NCBI RefSeq assembly: GCF_958450345.1
Contig: NC_088780.1
Location: 121,906,226-121,970,225, forward strand
Length of the DNA: 64,000 bases
Source of the DNA: Calliphora vicina
Lineage: Eukaryota > Arthropoda > Insecta > Diptera > Calliphoridae
Direction: 5' to 3'
A model generated the notes under the pieces. That model was not told the origin of the DNA. It ran no database searches and saw only the letters and a list, made by a program, of their open reading frames with translations. The position numbers and the translations under genes are program-made. This document shows, in pieces, positions 10,201 to 21,584 of this stretch; the stretch's first letter is position 1; every line of letters starts with the position of its first letter.

Positions 10201-11300
10201 GCACTGCTGCTGCAAAACATTGACGCTAACGTTTCTATTTTATAATAATACAAGCAAAAACAAAGTTTGTTGTGCTTTTGTTTTGCTGCTGTGTGTTTGC
10301 AAATTATTTTTGCACAGCTTTTTCTCTGGCTGTTGTTTTGTTTGTTTATTTATTTATTCCCTTTTCGTTGGTGCTCTTTTTTTGGTTTGGTTTTGTTGAG
10401 TGTTTTCTATCTCTTGGTTGGAGTGTGTTTGTTCTTATTGTAATAATAATAAATTGTGATATTCATCATAAATAGATTTTGTTGTGTGTTTGGTTGGTAA
10501 TTGAGCAAAAATATGTTGTTGATTTGGTTTTTGGCTGAGTAGTGCTGTTGTTGTTGTTGATCTTTTTACTTCTATTTTTCGTTGGCGAATATTTGTTTTT
10601 ACTTTAGTGGGTTTGTCTTTAAAGCGTTGACGTCAACGTTCAGCAACGTTATCATTAACGCCATTGATACACATACATACAAATGTACAGAAGATACTCT
10701 CTGCAAAAAAAAATATTAATATGTAAACACACATACACAATCACTCGTATTTATTTACTTTATTAAAAAAAAAATTAAGCTCGCCAAAAATTTTGTGTGA
10801 GCAGCATAGATATTTGTTTAAGTGTGCGTGTGTTTTTGTGTTTATTTCCAATTTAGTTGTTGTTGATTTGTTGTACTTTTTGGTGATCGGTATCAAGGTT
10901 TTTGGCAATTTGGTTCGTATCGCTGCTGTTAGTCGGTCGGTAGGTCGTGACGTTACGACGCAACGCCTCAAAACGCGCGCTTGTTTATTTATATACAAAT
11001 GTAAGAGAAATATTTGCGTTTTTTTCTGTTGGTTGGTTTGTTTGCTTGTTTTTTTCCATCTCTTTATTACTTAGAGGTGTCTTCTTCTATTTACTTGTGG
11101 TTATCGGTCTTCTATTTTTGCAAAATCTTTAAGTGGCTAGTATTTTTGTTGTTGTATTTACGCACACTCTCACATCCCATCCAAAAAAAGAAGAAAAAAA
11201 CCTAAATGTGCGAATTTGTGCTGGTGTGCTGGTGTGTTTTTACACTTTTTCATACACTCTCTGATGAATTTATGTATGTATGTACATATGTAAAGTATCC
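10200..11300. promoter_or_regulatory. Candidate regulatory or 5'-UTR region (GTT-rich, CpG patches)
   Basis: Unlike its surroundings, this stretch lacks recognisable transposons. It has GTT/TTG triplets and CpG-containing motifs (TTGACGCTAACG at 10219, the CRE palindrome at 10625, GTGACGTTACGACGCAACGC at 10947, AAACGCGCGC at 10971). Such composition is common in fly promoters and long 5' UTRs. No TATA box or initiator could be assigned with confidence and no protein starts here. The call is inference. Confidence 0.3.
10625..10638. promoter_or_regulatory. Perfect 14-bp palindrome containing a full CRE (TGACGTCA)
   Basis: CGTTGACGTCAACG is its own reverse complement and contains the full cAMP-response element TGACGTCA at 10628-10635, the known site for CREB/ATF bZIP dimers. 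A related site, TGACGTTA, lies at 10948. Binding is not shown. Confidence 0.4.
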
Positions 11301-12424
11301 ACACCATATGTTTAATGTAGGAAATTCGTAAAAATTTTCTTATTGAGGCAACCTACTAAAATCGGTCCGCAGTAGCAGCTAAAAACTAAAATTTTGCAAA
11401 ACGATCGTTGAGGATCGTAGTGTGTGTGTGTGTATGTACATATGTATCTATGTGTGTTTAAATGTGCGATTCTCTCTTTTCTGCTATTTTTTTTGTACTC
11501 TCTAATACTAAAGTAAAAAAAGCTGAAATGAATTTTTGGTGTAGTTGGTTGGTGGTTCGCAACATTAAGTTGATCATAAAAGCATTAGTTACATATTTGT
11601 AATATAACGCTTAACATAGAAAAACAAAAAAATTCGGAAACGGTTGGAATCAACAAACAAAAAATTATTTTTTTAAAAAAGCACACACAAACAAATTTTG
11701 CAAATCACACTAAATAGCTAATAAAATTAAAAATAATTAGAAATTTGAAAATAAAAATTACCTATGAAAAGAAAATCAAACAAAATAAAAGTGTCATACC
11801 TATAATTATTAATAATTTGTGTGTCTTTCAGTAGCTAATTACAATAAAAATAAATAAAAAACAAAATTTATTAAAAAAAAAAATACCTACCTACCTATTG
11901 CAACAAAACAGAAATTAAAAACAAAAAACAAGTGCCTTATTATAAATTAAATCAAACAAAATTAAAAAAAAAATAAACATTAAATTTTTTTTATTTTATT
12001 AAACAAACCCTTCCTCAAAAAAAAATAATCCTCGCCCTCCAAAATAAAATAAACGCGTGAAACAAAAATGTGCCGTTTAAAGTTAATGGTGTAACATTTT
12101 CAAACGATTTTATAAAAAATAATATATCGTTGGTGCTGTGTGTTGTTGTCATTTAAATAATTGGGTTCTTAACAATTTTTTAATTGAAAAAAAAAATACA
12201 AAAAATTTTAAATTTCAAACTAAAAAATTTAAAATTTTCAAAAATATTCAAAATTTTAACGGAAATTAAACAAAAACTACTCTACAACTCCTGGATTACT
12301 TTTGCCATAATTTATTGGATTATAATTGTTACTTCTTTGACTGCAGAGAATTAATAAAAAAAACCGCAAAAATTCAGCCGAATTTTGGATTACAATTTTT
12401 AATAAATTATTTTCTTTCTCAAAG
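11300..12424 (+). other. Low-complexity A/CAA-rich stretch ending at a donor-like AAG|GTTAGT
   Basis: A GT microsatellite lies at about 11420-11455. A long A-rich tract typical of fly 5' UTRs follows and ends at CTTTCTCAAAG|GTTAGTAATA (junction 12424/12425), a good match to a splice donor. If a gene starts near 10.2-11.4 kb, this could be its first non-coding exon. There is no coding evidence, so this stays a hypothesis. Confidence 0.2.
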
Positions 12425-12839
12425 GTTAGTAATAAATATATAAATAAATAAATATATACAAATAATTTTTATTCAAATCAAAATAGTACCTAAGTTGTTT
12501 TAAAAAATTATGAAATGTTTCTCAATCTTGATATACCTATTCAAAACTGTTTATATTTATTCAAACTGTTTATAAGGTTTCAGAATAAGTATTGCTGGCA
12601 AATTTACTAAATTTAAATCTACACAGAGATCTACAGATTGTCAACGTTGAACAACTTTTCATTAAAATAGCCTTGATTTGTTTATGTTATAGGGCCAATA
12701 ACTTTTATACAAACATATTTATAGAATTCAATAATTTTTTGTAATATTTTAACAATTTTCTAAATAATTATTAATTTGGTTAATTTTTTTAATCATCTCA
12801 AACAGTTAAGTCAGCATTAACTTGACAATTTGCAACAAA

Positions 12840-13115
12840 AATCGCTCATTGAAGAACTAGTTCTATAACTGTTATTAAGAATGTGTGTTTGCTTCCTACA
12901 GCTTTTCTAGAACTAGCTCCAGGGTAACACTTTCAAACTAAAATCATTGAATTAATGAACTGGTTCGAGAACCGTTCTACATAACGTGTGCAAGCTCCGC
13001 AATGCTTCTTTAGAACTAGTTCGGGAGTTGACAATCTCAAACCAAAATCATTGATACCAACGCCTAACTGGCCTAACTGCATGCTATCTAGAACTAGTTG
13101 TCGAACTAATAAATT
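12840..13115. repeat. GAACTAGTTC-rich repeated segment
   Basis: Motifs GAACTAGTTCTA, CTAGAACTAGCTCC, TTAGAACTAGTTCG and CTAGAACTAGTTG recur. Two sub-blocks share CTTTCAAACTAAAATCATTG / ATCTCAAACCAAAATCATTG. A related phrase (AACCAAAATCATCGATTAAT) occurs near 1710 inside the first MITE. The element type is unknown. Confidence 0.5.
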
Positions 13116-13305
13116 TTTTATTGTTTTGATTTGGAATAGAATTAGAGATTTTAAAATTGATTTCAAAAATTCTAACTTAAATTCGATTTTCTAAATATTG
13201 TCGCTGAATACTCTAAAACGTATGTTTGCTTTATTATATTATTTATTTTATTAATTTTGAAATGTGTTAAAATTCGAAAATAAATTTTTAGATAATAAAA
13301 ATTAC

Positions 13306-13468
13306 CAGGGGCCAAATTACCGCACTCGTGATCGAATGAACTATCGTATCGATATCGTAATTATAACAAAATGTACTAAATTTCATGCTCGATATCGAAT
13401 GCCGTAATCTCAAATCAGAAAATTACGATCGAATTTACTCGATATCGAATGCGCTAATTCGGCCCCTG
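13306..13468. mobile_element. Short hAT-like MITE (CAGGGGCC ends)
   Basis: CAGGGGCCAAATTACCGCA (13306) is inverted, with two differences and a one-base offset, as TGCGCTAATTCGGCCCCTG (ending 13468). The start fits CANNG. The 163-bp body carries several CGATATCGAATGC motifs. Flanking octamers do not match. A decayed relative lies at 48283-48416. Confidence 0.7.
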
Positions 13469-13499
13469 TTTTGTATGTTTTTATTAAAAAACTATATTT

Positions 13500-14480
13500 T
13501 TTTAAAAAAAAATTTTAAACTTAATTTCGAATTTCTTAAAATGATCTGTCACAAAAGCCTTTGGTGTATATATTCTCTTTAAATCTGGTGTTTTATTAAT
13601 TTTAAAACATATTTCAAATTTGAAAATGAATTAATTTTGCAGAAAATTACCAACCTAAAAATTTATATTGTTTTAACAAATTTTGGAAATTTCAATAAAT
13701 TCGAAGTTAATTTCAAATTTTTAACTCAAACTTTTGGAATAAATTTAATATGTTGCAATAATCAACATTTTCAGTATTTTTAAACTAAGAAGACAATTTT
13801 AAACTAATGCTTTTTTTATATAATTAACTTAATCAACAATTTTCTGAAATTCGAACTTAATTTCGAAAATCTTAAAACTGAAACAAAATCATTTGGAGGA
13901 ACATGATTTGTCTTTAAATTAAGTATTTTATTCAATTAAAAACGTATTTCTCTTTATATTTAATTTCGAAATTATAATTTGGAAAAGTTGCAAGTTTTAA
14001 GTTTTTGCAAAACCTTTTGTAATACTTGTTTGTATTATATTGTACACTTTTAATATTTTTTTCAATTACATTTAATACTATTTTTATTACTTTAGAAATT
14101 CTTATCTTTAGAATATATTAAAAAAAACAAAACACTTTGAAATGTTTGTTTCTAAATGAAAGTGAAATTATTTAATAAACTTAAATGAACTACACTTTAA
14201 GTGCAAAATCCACTACTGATAGTATTTTGTAATTGTTCAAATAAACGTAAACAATAATAATTAGTCAAAATTAAAAGAGAAAATTAGCAAAATTAAGAAA
14301 TCATATTTAAACAAATGTGCTAGTAGTTGTAGTTTTAAAATATTGTATATAAACGATAAGAATACATTTCGTATAAAACAACAAAAAATGTTCTGGTTTT
14401 CTCTGGATTGGAAATTAGCACCAAATTTATATAGTCTCCCATTTTTGTTAATCACTCAATATTAATTTCAGACACACCCA
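13500..14480. other. AT-rich, weakly repetitive DNA, no gene
   Basis: Phrases such as CTTAATTTCGAA...CTTAAAA recur about 340 bases apart (13518 and 13857), suggesting an old tandem duplication. No credible frame exists. Confidence 0.45.
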
Positions 14481-14484
14481 TTTT

Positions 14485-15156
14485 TATACCCTACACCACC
14501 ATAGTGAGAAGGGTAGTGCTGAAAACATTAGTCCAACACAATACCGAATGAAGCACTTTCTGAGTCGATTTGAGGTTTCCATGTAAACAGTGTTCGCTTG
14601 TTGAAATCGGTCCATTAGTTCCCCTATCTCCCTTACAAATTTCCTCTTGATTTTTTCATATATTTATCAACAAATAGGTTTTATATTAAAATAAATCATA
14701 TTTTAAAATTTTGTGCGGTACGATCCATAACTGCCATATAGGGCCCACTTCCGAAAATCACCTTAATGATCATTACTATCTTAAAAATATCGGCACCCAA
14801 ATATATTTTAACACAAATAAGTTTTATATAGATAGAAATCACGCCATCTAATTTCATGGCGATCGGTCCCTTATTGATCATAGCTCTAATATAAAGCCCA
14901 TTTCCGAAATTCACATTAAAGAGCATACATCTCTTAAGAATGTTGGCAAATAAAATTCAATATAAATAAGTTTCATATACAAATAAATCACGCAACCTAA
15001 TTTCATGGCGATCATTCCATAATTGGTCATAGCTCCCATATACATAAGTGACACTTCCGCAAATTACTCAATAAAAAAAGAATTATTGAAATTTTAAATG
15101 CTTTTTCTGATTTACTTATGATAGGGTATTAAATGGTCGGCCTTTCTACTTGTTTT
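14485..15156 (+). repeat. Family A dispersed repeat, copy 3
   Basis: It begins TATACCCTACACCACCATAG, carries CTTTCTGAGTCGATT and CGATCGGTCCCTTATTGATC blocks, and ends AGGGTATTAAATGGTCGG, a decayed hairpin, then ACTTGTTTT. It lacks part of the 5' region and the GTCCGTCCG block. Confidence 0.8.
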
Positions 15157-15159
15157 AAA

Positions 15160-16730
15160 AAAAAGAAAAATATATTTGTTTTAAAAATAATACAAAATTG
15201 CTAATTTTTATAGCGATTAAAAGTTTAGTAAAACAAAAAACGAAATATCGTAAGCAATTAAAACGGCACATTTGACCACACGTGTAGTTTGGTGGGCAGC
15301 TTATCGTAAAGACAATATGAGCGAGTGGGGGTGAAGAGTGGGGTATAGATGATCTTATCGTGTGCGCTGTGTGAATGAATGGAAAAATTTAAAAAAATTT
15401 TTCACCAACAACCAACAATTTAAAGTTCAAAAATCAAAATATTTGCAACTGATAACAAATAAAACAAAACTAACAAAACATTTCAAAACAATTAAATTAA
15501 TTTCTAAACAAAACCTTAGCGCCTAACTACGTTCTTAGAACAGAAAACAAAACTTTACTGCATTTACGTTAAATTTCCTGCTATTATATATTTAAATTGT
15601 CACATGACAGATAGTTTTTCTCACTGTTACAGTTTGTAATTAAAAATTATATATTAATTTCACACGCCTACATATTATTTTGCTTAACAAATCAAAAATA
15701 ATTTAATTAAAAGGTATTAAAAGAAAGAAATACAAGAAAATTATACCGCAGAAAAATAGTTTTTTTCTAATCACAAGAAACAATTGACAAACTCAACTTT
15801 TAGCAACAGGCACATTATAAGTTTTATAAACTTTTTTTTTATTATAAAAATACAAATGTATATTTTTAAAACGTCTAACGTCACAGACATTTTGTCATTT
15901 AAACTAAAATGATAATTAGCACTTTATAATAAACAGCAATGCATTTACATTTACACGTACTGCATATAATAATACATAGAAATATCTAAATAAAACAACA
16001 ATAAAATAAAATATAAAAATACATTATAGTACCAATTAACAGTGTCATATACATACATGTACTGTATGCTTCTATTCGCACTTATATTTTTTATAATAAT
16101 TAACCCATGTTTAACGAAAGTAATCTAAAATTTTAATATCGAAATTGAAGAACATTTAATTATGTAATGAATGTTATATTTTAACATAATTTATTATGTT
16201 TGCAAAAAAATGTTTTAATTTAATTAATTTCGAATTTTGAATTTGAACTTAAGGCATGATTCAAAAACACTTCGGCAAAACAATTTTAACATTTTTGTAA
16301 CCCTCAAAAATGTTTCAATATTTTTTCAATATTTAAAATTGTTTTCAGATCTTTAATTTCGTAATTTACACACAAAATTATAGTTTTTTATAACTTAAAC
16401 TTATTTTTAATGGACTATCTAAGAATTTGTGATATTTGTTCGTATTTTAAATTTCAATATATTGTGAAATATAAGAGATAATATTTTACAATTTAAATTT
16501 TGAACCATGTTGTATCATTTTTATTCGGAATATTTCGGAATTTAAGTATTCCATACTTCGATTTTATGCAATTATTTTATAATTTTCAAAATTTTCTATT
16601 AATATATATAAGAAATTTCTTTTAGAATTTAAAATTATTTAGTTCTTGTCAATTTCTATGTTTTTAAACACTATTTTGATCATTTTTTTAATAAAAAATT
16701 TTATGGTTTTCAAAAATTTAAATCTAAATT
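15160..16730. other. No gene; AT-rich DNA with one GC-richer patch
   Basis: 15280-15380 is unusually GC-rich for the area (ACACGTGTAGTTTGGTGGGC, GAGCGAGTGGGGGTGAAGAG) and could be regulatory, but no frame, repeat or RNA fold is evident. The rest is A/T-rich without structure. Confidence 0.4.
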
Positions 16731-16733
16731 TTA

Positions 16734-17270
16734 AAATCCAATAAACCTTGTTATTAGTCATTTTTAAAGTTTAAATATAATTTTTTTTTTTCAAAAAAAT
16801 ACAAAATAATATTTCATCTTTAATTATGTTAAAAAATTCGAACATAATTTTGAATTTTTTTCCAACTAAAATTCTTTTAAAATCGACAAAATTTAAATTT
16901 ATAATATTTAAATACAATCATTTTGATAGTTTTTGAAAATTTCAAAAATTTAAATTTTGAAAATTGTCAATAAAAAAAAAATCCAATGATTCTAAATTTA
17001 ATAAATTAAAAATCCAACAAACATTGTTTTTAGTTATTTTAAAGGTTTAAATATACATATTTTTAAATATTATATTTTTTCATCTTTTAAATATGTTGGA
17101 AAACTCGAACTTAATTTTGATTTTTTTTAAATCCATTATAAAATTTTTTAAAATCGATAAAAATTATTTTAAGGTAATTTAATCATAAAAATGTTCATAG
17201 TTTTCGAAAATTGGAATTTTGAAATTGAAAAAAAATCGTGACAGTTTTCGAAAATTTGATTTTTTACTTT
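16734..17270. repeat. Diverged tandem duplication, period about 276 bp
   Basis: AAATCCAATAAACCTTGTTA at 16734 corresponds to AAATCCAACAAACATTGTTT at 17010. Matching blocks follow in order (TTAAATATA, TTTCATCTTT, AAAATCGA, TAGTTTTTGAAAA / TAGTTTTCGAAAA). There is no coding content. Confidence 0.6.
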
Positions 17271-17319
17271 GCTTTGCTAAAAAGAACGTGTTAAAATAAG
17301 CCGTTACATGTGATTAAAG

Positions 17320-17600
17320 AACAAGTAAGAGCGCTATATTCGGATGTGATGAATCTTATATACCCTTCACCAAATAATACTTTGAAATAAAAATTTTAAA
17401 TATTTTTAGGTAAACAAATATTTTTTTTAATTTTCATTTCAAAATGTTTTTAAATTTTTTATTTTAATTTTTTTAGTGACAAAAATTTTATGCCAAAATT
17501 TTTTTTTCAAAATAAATTTTTAAAAACAATTTTTTTTTATTTTTTTAGTAACAATTTTATGCCAAACATTTTTTTTTTTTTTAATTTTTAATTTTTTTTT
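17320..17600 (-). repeat. Family B repeat, 3' end only
   Basis: Read on the reverse strand it ends AGGGTATATAAGATTCATCA, a broken hairpin, then TCTTACTTGTTC. The rest is the poly-A/T middle of family B. The 5' half is missing. Confidence 0.7.
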
Positions 17601-17748
17601 TATATATAAATTTGTAAAATTTAGTCGGTCTCTATAATTTTTCTTCACTATCGTCGAACAAAAATTCACGTCTTAACGTTTTTAAAGCATCACTAGTTAT
17701 AACAATATGAATTTGTAAAGCGATCGTTTACCTTGCAAATTTTGTGAC

Positions 17749-18035
17749 AAACTTATCAAAATTTGCTTTGCAAATATAGAATTTACAGTTTTTGTGGAAC
17801 GAAACAGCATAATAATTTGCAAAATTTTAGCAAATTACACTTTTCAATATTAACTTTGCACTTTGAACAAGAGAACGTACGTGGAACAGAAATTGCAAAA
17901 AGAATATAAAAATTGCAAAAACTTTGCAAATTACACTTATCAATTTCAACTTATCAAATTTTATATTTCCGAGGAACATAAAGTTTTGAAAATTGAAAAA
18001 AAATTTTGTAAGTGCAAAGTGAAAAGTTGATAAGT
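17749..18035. repeat. Weak inverted repeat with TTTGCAAATTACACTT motifs
   Basis: AACTTATCAAAATTTGCTTTGC (17749) is approximately inverted as GCAAAGTGAAAAGTTGATAAGTT (18013). TTTGCAAATTACACTT-like motifs repeat inside. It may be an old MITE, but the ends are unclear. Confidence 0.4.
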
Positions 18036-18187
18036 TGTTTTGTAGTTGCATTCGGATAGATCCAAAGATACACGTAGTAAAACAAATTTAAATACATTAT
18101 TTTTGTTAACCAGAGACCGAAAATAACGGTTTCACTTTCATTTCAATGGTAAATTCTCATTCGCAGCCATTTAAAAATAATTTTTTG

Positions 18188-18375
18188 TGATATATCACTG
18201 AGAGAGTGATTTATTCGAGAAGATTTTAGGTTTGGGGTTGAGAGAAACAGTAAAGAAATAAACACAAATAATCTGGATGAGTGATATATCACTGAGAGAG
18301 TGATTTATTCGAGAAGATTTTAGGTTTGGGGTTGAGAGAAACAGTAAAGAAATAAACACAAATAATCTGGATGAG
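18188..18375. repeat. Two identical 94-bp tandem units
   Basis: Units 18188-18281 and 18282-18375 both begin TGATATATCACTGAGAGAGT and end AATCTGGATGAG. I see no difference between them. They lie inside the hAT MITE. Identity implies a recent duplication or an assembly error. Confidence 0.92.
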
Positions 18376-18551
18376 TGATTCATAATTTATTTTTTTCGTA
18401 AAGGTCAGCTTGTGACTTTTATTTGCGAACATGAAAAATAAATCGCAAAAATGCATTTGATGCAAATCAAATATAATTTATCAAAAGATTAATAACAATT
18501 TAAAAAAAATTCTCATTTCTGTTACTCAGCCTTCATTACTTCATAGTTATC

Positions 18552-18807
18552 ATATTCACCCCTAACGGCAATAACATGTGAAATTTTGTTCCCATGAAAT
18601 ATCCATTTCCCTCGAAGGGAAAATTGCTATCGGGAATATCATGATGAACTTTACATTCACAATAGTTGATTTTGTTCGTAACAGCTGTTTATTGTTTACA
18701 AAATTCCATCTAAAAATTTCACAACAAGGGGAATTTTTTCACGTGAACAAAGTTGATGAACGAAAAAAGGAAAATATTTCATGTGAAATGTTGATAGGGG
18801 TGAATAT
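18552..18807. mobile_element. Inverted-repeat element nested in the hAT MITE
   Basis: A perfect 13-bp inverted repeat ATATTCACCCCTA (18552-18564) / TAGGGGTGAATAT (18795-18807) bounds 256 bases. Inner blocks are also partly inverted (CATGTGAAAT / ATTTCATGTG). No target duplication is visible. It could instead be part of the host element's own structure. Confidence 0.55.
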
Positions 18808-19094
18808 TTCCATAATTTGTTAAAAAATACTAATAATATGTTATTGTATGTAAATTAAAGAGAAAATAACAGTTATTAAGAACAAGAACAAATGAATTGT
18901 TTATCTCTCACCAAATCATTAAAAAAACAACAAAAACGAATAAAGGTCATACCAAACCATTTAAATAAAAATCATTTTATAACTGTTATTTTCAGTGATT
19001 TAATTTTATCACAAAAATATAAATCACAATTTGGGTTTTTTGGTATATGGACGAGTTATTTTCGATCTCTGGTGTTAACACAAAACCACTAACG

Positions 19095-19239
19095 CAGGCG
19101 CGGATCCAGAGTGGGTGAAATAGGAATTTCCACCCTCCCCCAAAACCGAAAATTGTTCATATAAAAAATTAAAAAAAGAAAAGTGTAGGAAAAATTTATA
19201 TTTTATCCCCCCAAAATGGTTGACCTGGATCCCAGCCTG
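19095..19239. mobile_element. 145-bp hAT MITE (CAGGCGCGGATCCAG)
   Basis: CAGGCGCGGATCCAG (19095) is inverted as CTGGATCCCAGCCTG (ending 19239), with 13 of 15 positions paired. The flanking octamers CACTAACG and CACTAACA match at 7 of 8. It begins 15 bases after the left neighbour's target duplication. The body has no frame. Confidence 0.85.
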
Positions 19240-19329
19240 CACTAACAGTATCTCGGCACTAAAATTGTTTCCTTTATTTATTTGTTGACCAATCCAAGTA
19301 GTTGCATCAGTTACTAAAGAAGTCATTAT

Positions 19330-20100
19330 TTGAATATTTCAAAGTAATTTAATACATTTGATTTTTAAAAAATATGTTTTCTATTCACCCCTTCCTGGGT
19401 TAAAATCAGTTTTCTTTTGCTTTCTAAGCAATGCATTCTCTATTCGCTTGTATGTTGCACTAAGGTTAATCAGTAAGAGAAGGGTGTCTAAATAGGCGTC
19501 AGAGAGGGAGAAATTAAAAAAGGAAATGTACAAATGTGATGCGTGCTTAATACAAATAATAATGTATAGTTACACATGTGTGTATTTAAATTCCAAGTAT
19601 TTTCTTAGAATGAAAAACAAATTACTGCTAAGTATGGGTGGGTATTTATTAATATACAAATGTGCGTAAGATGGCAAATGTTTAATATCATCAACAAACT
19701 ACTACCACAACTGATGTTGCTTCTGCTGCTGCTGCTGCTCCTGTGATGTTGTATGCGTATTTATTTAAGCAGCAATATGTTTTATGTTTGCGGAAAATGA
19801 AAAGCTGCCGACATAAATGAGTGGGTCAACATTTTGCTATATTTAATAAACAAGACATTGTTGTTGTTGTTCTGTTGTTGGCTGTGTTAATACAAACGGC
19901 TACTTGTGCCGCTGCATGCTTTTGCAAATTGGCTTACTATAATAATGCAATTGTCACTTGTTTGACGTTGCCGTTGTTGTTGTCGTTGCTATTGTGTTGC
20001 ATGCAACTTTTGTTTTGAGAGTGTGCGTGTGTCGGGTTTTGTATATTTAAGTGTTAGTGTCTGCCTTGTAATAAATTATTTTAATTTGCTTTAAATTATT
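19330..20100. other. Low-complexity DNA with CTG and GTT repeats
   Basis: TTGCTTCTGCTGCTGCTGCT near 19718 and GTT runs near 19860 and 19970 are triplet microsatellites. The frame 19821-20018 is a translation of these and is not credible. Confidence 0.5.
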
Positions 20101-20106
20101 TACATA

Positions 20107-20630
20107 CAGTGGTGGCCAGGAATTTAAGACAAAAATTGTTTGCTAAATTCCACGTGGTTGGTAATTATTTTTTCAAATATTTCGACAAATATGTATGCAT
20201 GGGGACTGTTTTAACACACAAGTGTGTTTTATTCGACTGTGTCAATTCATACATATTCACAACGAACACATACAATTTTTCTACAACTTGACCAAAAAAA
20301 TTTTTTTTTAAATAAACATATTTTCTCACATTTATATCATTATATTTGAATTATTATAAAATATTCGGACCAAATTTCGTATTTTTAGTTCCATTAGTTT
20401 CGGTCATATCATGTTATTAACAGCGGATGTTCGCTGAGGTGGGTCAACGTATTTCCACATATCTTTGTCCATATATGTTTTACCGATTTTTCCAAACATT
20501 TTTCAGAAACTAGAAACATTAATAATAAATTTCATACCCTTAGAGGTCCTTTTATTTTGGCTCTATCGCACTTAAAATTCAGTTGATGAAAAAAATTCAA
20601 GTATTTGTCTTAAATTGGTGGCCACCACTG
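20107..20630 (+). mobile_element. 524-bp Tc1-like MITE, left member of an inverted pair
   Basis: The ends CAGTGGTGGCCAGGAATTTA (20107) and TTAAATTGGTGGCCACCACTG (written 20611-20630 as its last 20 bases) are inverted and flanked by TA on both sides, as for Tc1 elements. There is no transposase; the 60-codon frame 20109-20291 starts within the TIR and is chance. A second copy of the same length lies at 20824-21347 in the opposite direction. Confidence 0.93.
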
Positions 20631-20823
20631 TATGTTTGTATGTATGTATTTATGTACATACTATATGCATTTCTTGCTTCTTTCTGCGGTATTAGTATTT
20701 TTGAAATCTAAAATATATAATTATGTTTGTATTATATTAACACGTTGATTGCACATCATTTTGATTTAATGTCATTTGTATGTCTAGTCTTGTTTTCTTG
20801 GTATGTCCCTTTAAATTGACATA

Positions 20824-21347
20824 CAGTGGTGGCCACCAATTTAAGACAAATACTTGAATTTTTTTCATCAACTGAATTTTAAATGCAATAGAGCCAAAAT
20901 AAAAGGACCTCTAAGGGTATGAAATTTATTATTAATGTTTCTAGTTTCTGAAAAATGTTTGGAAAAATCGGTAAAACATATATGGACAAAGATATGTGGA
21001 AATACGTTGACCCACCTCAGCGAACATCCGCTGTTAATAACATGATATGACCGAAACTAATGGAACTAAAAATACGAAATTTGGTCCGAATATTTTATAA
21101 TAATAAAAATATAATGATACAAATGTGAGAAAATATGTTTATTAAAAAAAAAAATTTTTTGGTCAAGTTGTAGAAAAATTGTATGTGTTCGTGGTGAATA
21201 TGTATGAATTGACACAGTCGAATAAAACACACGTGTGTGTTAAAACAGTCCTCATGCATACATATTTGTGGAAATATTTGAAAAAATAATTGACAATCAC
21301 GTGGAATTTAGCAAACAATTTTTGTCTTAAATTCCTGGCCACCACTG
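20824..21347 (-). mobile_element. 524-bp Tc1-like MITE, right member of an inverted pair
   Basis: This is a reverse-oriented copy of 20107-20630, the same 524 bases long and differing at roughly a dozen or so positions by eye. It is flanked by TA at 20822-20823 and 21348-21349. Only 193 bases, including the flanking TAs, lie between the copies. Separate TA pairs show two independent insertions and not one fold-back event. Confidence 0.93.
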
Positions 21348-21584
21348 TATGTCAGTATTTTTTTTTTTTGAAATTTTATCAAAGATTTTTGTCAAGATTG
21401 CTTAATTTATTGGTTTCTTACTCTGTCTATATTGAGAATTTATTGTTGTGAATTGATGTTGTAGTTGGTTGCTAACTAAGCGTATGAGTGTTATGGATTT
21501 AAAACTGCATTACAATTTTTGTATGCAAAAATTGTTACTCATACGCCGTGTGGAAATTTTAAAATTCAATGCATTTGGCATTTA

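Larger units (their letters stand above)
18111..19071. mobile_element. hAT MITE (CAGAGA-CGAAAATAAC ends)
   Basis: The left end CAGAGACCGAAAATAAC (18111) and right end GTTATTTTCGATCTCTG (ending 19071) are inverted with one difference and fit CANNG. Flanking octamers TTGTTAAC and GTGTTAAC match at 7 of 8. AAAATAACAGTT motifs recur inside (18855 and, inverted, 18979). The 961-bp body includes a 94-bp tandem duplication and a nested 256-bp inverted-repeat element. No transposase. Confidence 0.88.

Noticed and set aside
20109..20291. Two matching 60-codon frames (also 21163-21345 reverse)
   Set aside because: Both start in the terminal repeat of the Tc1-like MITE; conservation reflects copying of the element.
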